From contig JAAEAF010000258.1 of NCBI GenBank assembly GCA_011037195.1, forward strand, positions 186,001-250,000: a DNA stretch of 64,000 nucleotides, given 5' to 3'. The position numbers and the translations under genes are program-made. The notes beneath the pieces are model-generated. The model was not told the origin of the DNA, searched no databases, and saw only the letters and a list, made by a program, of their open reading frames with translations. Position 1 is the first letter of the stretch. Every line of letters starts with the position of its first letter. Source of the stretch: Triatoma infestans (taxonomy: Eukaryota; Arthropoda; Insecta; Hemiptera; Reduviidae). This document shows, piece by piece, positions 58,966 to 64,000 of this stretch.

Positions 58966-59579
58966 TGCTCGAGCGGACTCTCCATTGGTGACTGTATACA
59001 TTTGAGGTTATGCAATAACCAAATATGGTCGAACAGCTGATGAGAAAATAAGTACAAGGATGCCAACTTGACAGGCATTGAAACTATTGTATTGATTAAA
59101 CAAATCGCTTCTGAGCTACACCGATTTGTCTCGTTACTTATTTCATGGCCGTCGTAATTGAATGACGAATGTTTTTTAAGGTTTAGAAATTTACACAATG
59201 TTTACTTCCTTTTACAATAAAATATAGAGACATAGCGGTAACAGAGGGGTACATATTCGTTCTCATGCCTAGCAGAGTGTCTTGAAGATCAACCCTAATA
59301 ACCTCATACACTCCTTCCTCCCACAGCACCTCGTGGAAAATACATTTTTCCGAAAAATTTATCAAGCTTTAAACTAATGGGTTTTTATCTTTGTGCATTT
59401 AGTTTTATTTAAAAAAAAAATGAGAGAAAATCGTGATCAATTGAAAAAACATTTAGTTATGTCATACTTCAATTATGTCGTTTTTTTTTTATTTGAACGA
59501 AACCTTATTTTTCAGAAGACGTTGTGATAACTAAAGAGGAATATAAAATTTGAGCATAGTGTAAATTTGCGATTATGAA
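58966..59579. other. AT-rich DNA, nothing recognised
   Basis: Minus-strand ORFs at 58953-59365 show no recognisable motif. Confidence 0.45.
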
Positions 59580-59735
59580 AATGTGCTATTTACACACACA
59601 CACACACAAACCATTCGCTAAAACATTGTTCCGCATTCAATGGATCTCAAAAACATGTATATCCGGTAAAAACTCAATTTTAAAGTTTTTGACAAGATTG
59701 CAATATTTCCCTATTACAAAGTAAAAAAAAAAACC
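59580..59735 (-). mobile_element. HINE-like repeat, diverged 5' fragment
   Basis: The minus strand keeps TTACTTTGTAATAGGGAAATATTG, AACTGAGTTTTTACCGGATATAC-type blocks in family order, followed by the AGCGAATGG block and a (TG)n run (CA on plus at 59593-59608). Strongly diverged. Confidence 0.6.
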
Positions 59736-60072
59736 AATGCTGTTAAAGCATTTTATGCATAAATTTTAACGGTGAATAAATAAAATGGAATAAATTTGAA
59801 AAAGTAATTTTTTGGAATTTCTCCTCTTTACCTAGAAATAAAGTGTCAGACTTTGATTTTTCATTAATTTATTTTTGGATTAAAAAGGTTGAACACGTAA
59901 AGGTGCTTTAATACGTAAATCGTAAACATTTTATCTCTCCACCGATCCTCAGAGGAAATAAACACCCACCGCTATTTTGATAAATACACATAATAATGCT
60001 CTGGTGAATCAACCTTCACATAATCATAAACCATTTTGTGCTTTATATACCTATGCTACTAGGAAAGAAATC

Positions 60073-61098
60073 TAGTGTGAAACACTCACTCAACTTTCTC
60101 TTACTCCAGTTCTCAAAATTGTAATTGACAAATTTTATTCTTAGTATACCAAATTTAATGAAATTCGTCGAAAACTGAAGTAAAACTGTTTAGTAAAAGC
60201 ACACTTCCGATTTACTAATTTTCTTGAAACTTGGCAATTTTAGCAATCTATTTATTTCTAATTAATTTTGTTTGGATTGATTAGAATTGTATAATCAATT
60301 ATTATAGCACTTTAAAGTAAAACATAACCCCACTCCTCCTCTAAAAGTACCCTTAAATGAATTTTCCCAGAGAAATTTTTTGGTATAAAAGTTGTAAATC
60401 TTTGTACGTGTAGTTTATATAGAAAATTTCAAGAAAAATGTCAGAGCTATTTTTCAGAAAATCGCAAAAAAAAATAACTAGTATAGTGGTAAAGTAAACG
60501 CACTTCCGGTCATCCGATTTTTTTCAAACTCGGAATTTCAACAACAAATTCAAATCTAATTGACATTATTTAGATGACAGAATTGTATAATAAATTGAAA
60601 TAGCACTTTCGAGGAAAATCTAACCCGACACCTCCACCAAAAGTTGCCTTAAATGAATTTTCTCAGAGAAATGTTTCAAAATAAAAGTTGTAGATATTTG
60701 TATATGTAGTTGATGTACGAAGATTGAAAAAATTTGTCAGGGTTATTTTTGAGGAAATCGCTACAAAAAAAAAAAAAAAAAAATAACTAGTAAACTGGTA
60801 TTTTCTGGTTGAGGAATTTTGACAGATATCCTACTGTCGGATTCCGTGGTAATACCTAAACGGAATATCAAATTTGAACTTTCTATGGTTTTCCGCCTTT
60901 TTGAGCTATGCAGTTCACACACACACACACACAGACGCACACTCACACACACACACACACTCATACACGAGACCATTTTTTAAAAACCACTTTTTTGGAC
61001 TGACGGGACCTCAAAACGGATATTTCCAGTGAAAACTCGATATCGAAAATTTGACACGATTACAATACTTCCTCCCACTAGGAGTAAGAGAAAGTAAT
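60073..61098 (-). mobile_element. HINE-like non-coding repeat, full minus copy
   Basis: The minus strand begins at 61098 with ACTTTCTCTTACTCC, CTAGTGGGAGGAAGTATTG, TCGATATCGAGTTTTCAC, a GT-rich tract (CA on plus at about 60917-60960), then three CCGGAAGTGCG-type internal units. It ends at 60073 with GAGTAAGAGAAAGT and GTGAGTGTTTCACAC. About 1.03 kb, the same length as the copy at 27968. The DD41D fold-back element begins 20 bp past its 5' end. Confidence 0.8.
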
Positions 61099-61117
61099 AA
61101 AATGAAAACCGTTTATA

Positions 61118-62601
61118 CAGGGTGACCAGAGTTATATGCTCCACCCACTTTTTTTTTAAACGGCGGGAAATTTCGTAAAAATAGAAAACACGTATTTAAT
61201 CATTTTTAGTCTAGTTTATTTTCAGTGATTGATCCATTTTTTTATACCCCAATATCCCGAGATACAGCATCCAACTTTTTTTTTTCAAATGGAACATTAT
61301 ATTTTTTTTTGCATATTTTTATAGTAATTGAGCCTCTAAAAAAATAATATAAAAAAAATTTAAAATCGGTTAGGTTTTTCAAAAGTTATGGTAATTTAAA
61401 ATATGAAAAACAAATTTCAGTTTAATGTCAAAATTACCTTATTTTTTCTTTAAAGAAGCTCTTCAAACTGGACACTATCAACGGATAGGCAAGCCAAAGC
61501 TCGACTCCCACGCTCTGTTTGTAGCAGCACTTAGGTGGCAAAGTCAACATCTAGGCAGGCTAGAGTTATTCGACGTTCCAGATCTTCGACTGAAGCCACG
61601 GGATTAAGGTTACTGTACACTTTATTTTTTAGATATCCCCACAAAAAATAGTCCATTGGGTTTAAGTCCGGAGATCGAGGTGGCCATTGGATCGGACCAT
61701 GAGTTCCTAACCACTTTTCGTGGAAATTTCTGTCCAGGTAACGTCGAACAACTCTCGCATTATGTGCCGGGCAACCATCTTGTTGAAAATACATATCTAA
61801 CCGACGTTTTAGAGGAACATCTTCAAGCAAAACTGGCAAATGTCTCTTAAAAAAGTTAGATACCTTTCACCAGTTAAGTTCCCTCTGTAGAAGTATGGGC
61901 CGATTAGTTGGTTTCCTCAAACTCCACACCAAACATTTGTAGAAAAAACAACCTAATGGCGTGTGGCGAAGGTAACTTGTGGATTTTCTTCTGCCCATAT
62001 TCTAAAGTTCCAACGATTAAGAAGGCCATTGTTGGTAACTTTGATTCATCAGTCCATAAAATTGTGCATTTTTTGTGCATTTTTTGTGGGGATATCTAAA
62101 AAATAAAGTGTACAGTAACCTTAATCCCATGACTTCAGTCGAAGATATGGAACGTCGAATAACTCTAGCCTGCCTAGATGTTGACTTTGCCACCTAAGTG
62201 CTGCTACAAACAGAGCGTGGGAGTCCAGACCTTGGCTTGCCTATCCGTTGATGGTGCCCAGTTTGAAGAGCTTCTTAAAGAAAAAATAAGGTAATTTTGA
62301 CATTAAACTGAAATTTGTTTTTCATATTTTAAATTGCCATAACTTTTGAAAAACCTAACCGATTTTAATTTTTTTTTTTTTTAGAGGCTCAATTACTATA
62401 AAAATATGCAAAAAAAATATAATGTTCCATTTGAAAAAAAAAGTTGGATGCTGTATCTCGGGATATTGGGGTATAAAAAAAATGGATCAATCACTGAAAA
62501 TAAACTAGACTAAAAATGATTAAATACGTGTTTTCTATTTTTTCGAAATTTCCCGCCGTTTAAAAAAAAAGTGGGTGGAGCATATAACTCTGGTCACCCT
62601 A
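61118..62601 (-). mobile_element. Fold-back DD41D mariner-like element with 0.5-kb inverse arms
   Basis: Terminal CAGGGTGACCAGAGTTATAT (61118) is mirrored at 62601, and TA lies directly outside both ends, the duplication of Tc1/mariner elements. The two arms (61118-61649 and 62080-62601) are near-identical inverse copies that include the 3' end of the transposase gene. Only 430 bp in the middle is single-copy. So the element has two 3' ends and has lost the 5' end with the DNA-binding domain. It cannot make transposase, but both ends could be recognised in trans. Confidence 0.88.
61531..62062 (-). pseudogene. DD41D transposase catalytic-domain remnant
   Basis: Minus strand, several frames: LWTDESKL (first catalytic Asp, about 62040-62062), RIWAEENP, NVWCGV, GNQLIGPYFYRG, NLTGERYLTFLRD, then an open 102-codon piece (61531-61839) with FQQDGCPAHNARVV (second Asp), WLGTHGPIQWPPRSPDLNP and MDYFLWGYLKNKVY. 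Counting from the Asp of QQD to the Asp of NPMD gives 41 residues between, the DD41D (rosa-like) spacing within the IS630-Tc1-mariner superfamily. No HTH domain precedes it. Frameshifts and a 5' deletion inactivate it; the C-terminal codons recur inverse at 62110-62200. Confidence 0.85.
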
Positions 62602-62928
62602 TATATCTGTGCTGTAAAATATTTTTTTTTTCAAGTTCATATACCTACGTTCCATTACAAATATGTTTCTCTACATCTTTCAAGACTATCTATATATTAA
62701 AGTCTTGATAAAGGCAAGAATCTCTGTCGAAACGTTGGCATAATTGAAGGTTTTCTTTCATCCGATCCTCACTAAATTTATTCATAACAATACTAGTAAT
62801 CTGAAAACCACTTAAGAGCAAAGCGTCACTTTCTAGTTCCCCCAGAACGTCACATAAATTTATTACTTCAGGTGTCATGGCATTTCCGGTGCAATAATCA
62901 ATTTCTTAAAAAATAAAAAAAATCCAAC
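62602..62928. other. AT-rich DNA, nothing recognised
   Basis: GTCGAAACGTTGGC (about 62727) resembles CGAAACGTTGG at about 21062, a short shared word only. Confidence 0.4.
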
Positions 62929-62978
62929 ATTAATTACGATCACAGTATTTCCACTTAAAGTTGTGAGAGAAAGTAAGA
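62929..62978 (-). mobile_element. HINE-like repeat, terminal fragment
   Basis: TTACTTTCTCTCACAAC and GTGGAAATACTGTGATCG on the minus strand match the first 40 bp of the family. Too short to place further. Confidence 0.45.
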
Positions 62979-63140
62979 ACTTATAAGGACTGATTGAATA
63001 AAATTAACATTACTAGATACTAATCAAAAGTATTATCAGCAGTATTCAGACACTTGCTCACACAATGGTTCAGTTTGATGCTGCAGCCCAGCACATCGTA
63101 CATAGCATCACTCTTCGTATTTCCTCTCTCTTCTCTTTCA

Positions 63141-63144
<4 letters not shown>

Positions 63145-63175
<31 letters not shown>

Positions 63176-63192
63176 GTATATATATATATATA
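63145..63192. repeat. (CT)n and (TA)n microsatellites
   Basis: (TC)n at 63145-63173 followed by (TA)n to 63192. A second (TC)n-(TA)n pair lies at about 63271-63301. The duplication of the compound pattern about 120 bp apart suggests slippage or a small duplication. ORFs across both are artefacts. Confidence 0.9.
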
Positions 63193-63301
63193 CGTACTCT
63201 CTCTCCCACTTCCTGTACATCTCTCTTTCTCGCACACAACACATACACACGCATAACACCACTCACTTATTCTCTCTCTCTCTCTCTCTATATATATATA
63301 C

Positions 63302-64000
63302 CACACTCTTGTTGTGCTTTTTCCAATAGGAATCTGTCGTTCACAAGTGCCACTTTACTTCCATCCAAAAAGGGGTTGTTAGCCCCCTTGGGGTGCCGCT
63401 ATCGACATTTCCTCCAATATCAAGTGTTTTCTATGTGAATGCTATTGGTGAGTATGTGCACAAGTGGGGGAGCGTTAGCACGATGGTGATTGTATGTTCC
63501 AATGTGTTATAATTTAAAACATATTGGTTTTTGTTTTTTTTTTTTTTAATAAAATAAATTATTGTTATTTCAATAATATAATTAAGTGTCTGCTATGTTT
63601 GTAATGTAGTAACATTTGCCAGTTGAGGCCATAGGATAGTGAAATCCTCCTAACGTTATTCTGCAAATCTTTAATTTGATTGATTTTTGATATGAAGTTT
63701 TTGGCTGTTATTACTTTAATTTTTACTGGGGTGATGAATTTTGAACCTTATTTACAGCTATTATTTTATTTTATTTATTTTTTCATTATTTTTATATTAC
63801 AATTTTTCCCAACGCTTCGACACTACACGTGTCATTGTCTAGGGATTCTTGCTTTTACAATTACTCTTAAATTTTCAATTGTAGTATGTTGCTTATTTTT
63901 ATAACTAATACCAAGGCCTTGTTTTATTTTTAATTTAGATTTTCGATTTTGTAACATTGATGTGTTACAGTCCTTTGTTTTTTTTTATATTTTATTAATT
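63302..64000. other. AT-rich DNA, nothing recognised
   Basis: The ORF at 63680-63904 is hydrophobic and low-complexity with no recognised motif; not supported as a gene. Confidence 0.4.

Noticed and set aside
61425..61850. Plus-strand ORFs across the fold-back element
   Set aside because: Antisense of the transposase remnant.
63020..63262. Arg-Glu repeat ORF
   Set aside because: Product of (CT)n/(GA)n microsatellites.
1..64000. CRISPR array, operon, prophage or other prokaryotic system
   Set aside because: No regularly spaced short repeats with unique spacers, no dense coding; the only tandem array (51489-51750) is irregular and lies within an LTR-like unit.

Overview
This window looks like a gene-poor, AT-rich stretch of an arthropod (most likely insect) nuclear genome. 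The evidence is indirect: long A/T runs and microsatellites, tRNA-derived SINEs, Jockey-type LINEs, a DD41D mariner-like element, and no operon-like or otherwise dense coding. I found no convincing host gene exon, rRNA, functional tRNA, CRISPR array or bacterial/viral gene cluster. Nearly every recognisable coding signal belongs to a transposable element (TE).

Layout. 1-10 kb: an R1/I/LOA-like LINE tail (about 1048-1613), copy 1 of an abundant non-coding repeat family called HINE-like here, a 933-bp non-autonomous hAT element with its 8-bp target duplication (4586-5518), a 34-bp-stem hairpin (7787-7867) and HINE copy 2 (9188-10172). 11-24 kb: six copies of one tRNA-derived SINE (two of them further on), one split by a 333-bp solo LTR; a Jockey RT scrap; a nested stack of HINE, LTR-A and Jockey LINE (15255-16945); a Ty3/gypsy-like 5' remnant with LTR, leader and broken gag (20032-20974); and a solo LTR-A (23471-23812). 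24-36 kb: HINE copy 4 (27968-28999), an RTE-like LINE tail, another solo LTR-A (34161-34496), otherwise unrecognised AT-rich DNA.

36.8-41.2 kb holds the best-preserved element: a Jockey-clade LINE on the minus strand with a 47-nt poly(A) tail, an intact zinc-knuckle ORF1, and an endonuclease/reverse-transcriptase ORF2 whose only visible disruption is one in-frame TGA. ORF1 and ORF2 overlap as ATGA. 41.6-50 kb: LINE tails, a tandem LTR-LTR unit with no internal region (44589-45245), a solo LTR-B, a second SINE family and an RTE-like LINE. 51-64 kb: a 779-bp LTR-like unit with internal tandem repeats, more LINE remnants (one with a perfect 14-bp target duplication), mariner-type HTH and catalytic-domain remnants, a full minus-strand HINE copy, and a fold-back DD41D element (61118-62601) made of two inverted copies of one transposon end.

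The most interesting signals are (1) the HINE-like family, with 15-bp subterminal inverted repeats, a 3' hairpin, variable internal about 290-bp units and a (GT)n tract at a fixed place, which fits non-autonomous Helitron/Helentron-type elements; (2) the fold-back DD41D element; (3) the LTR-LTR unit; (4) the nearly intact Jockey LINE with stop-start overlap; and (5) a set of related solo-LTR families sharing 4-bp target duplications.
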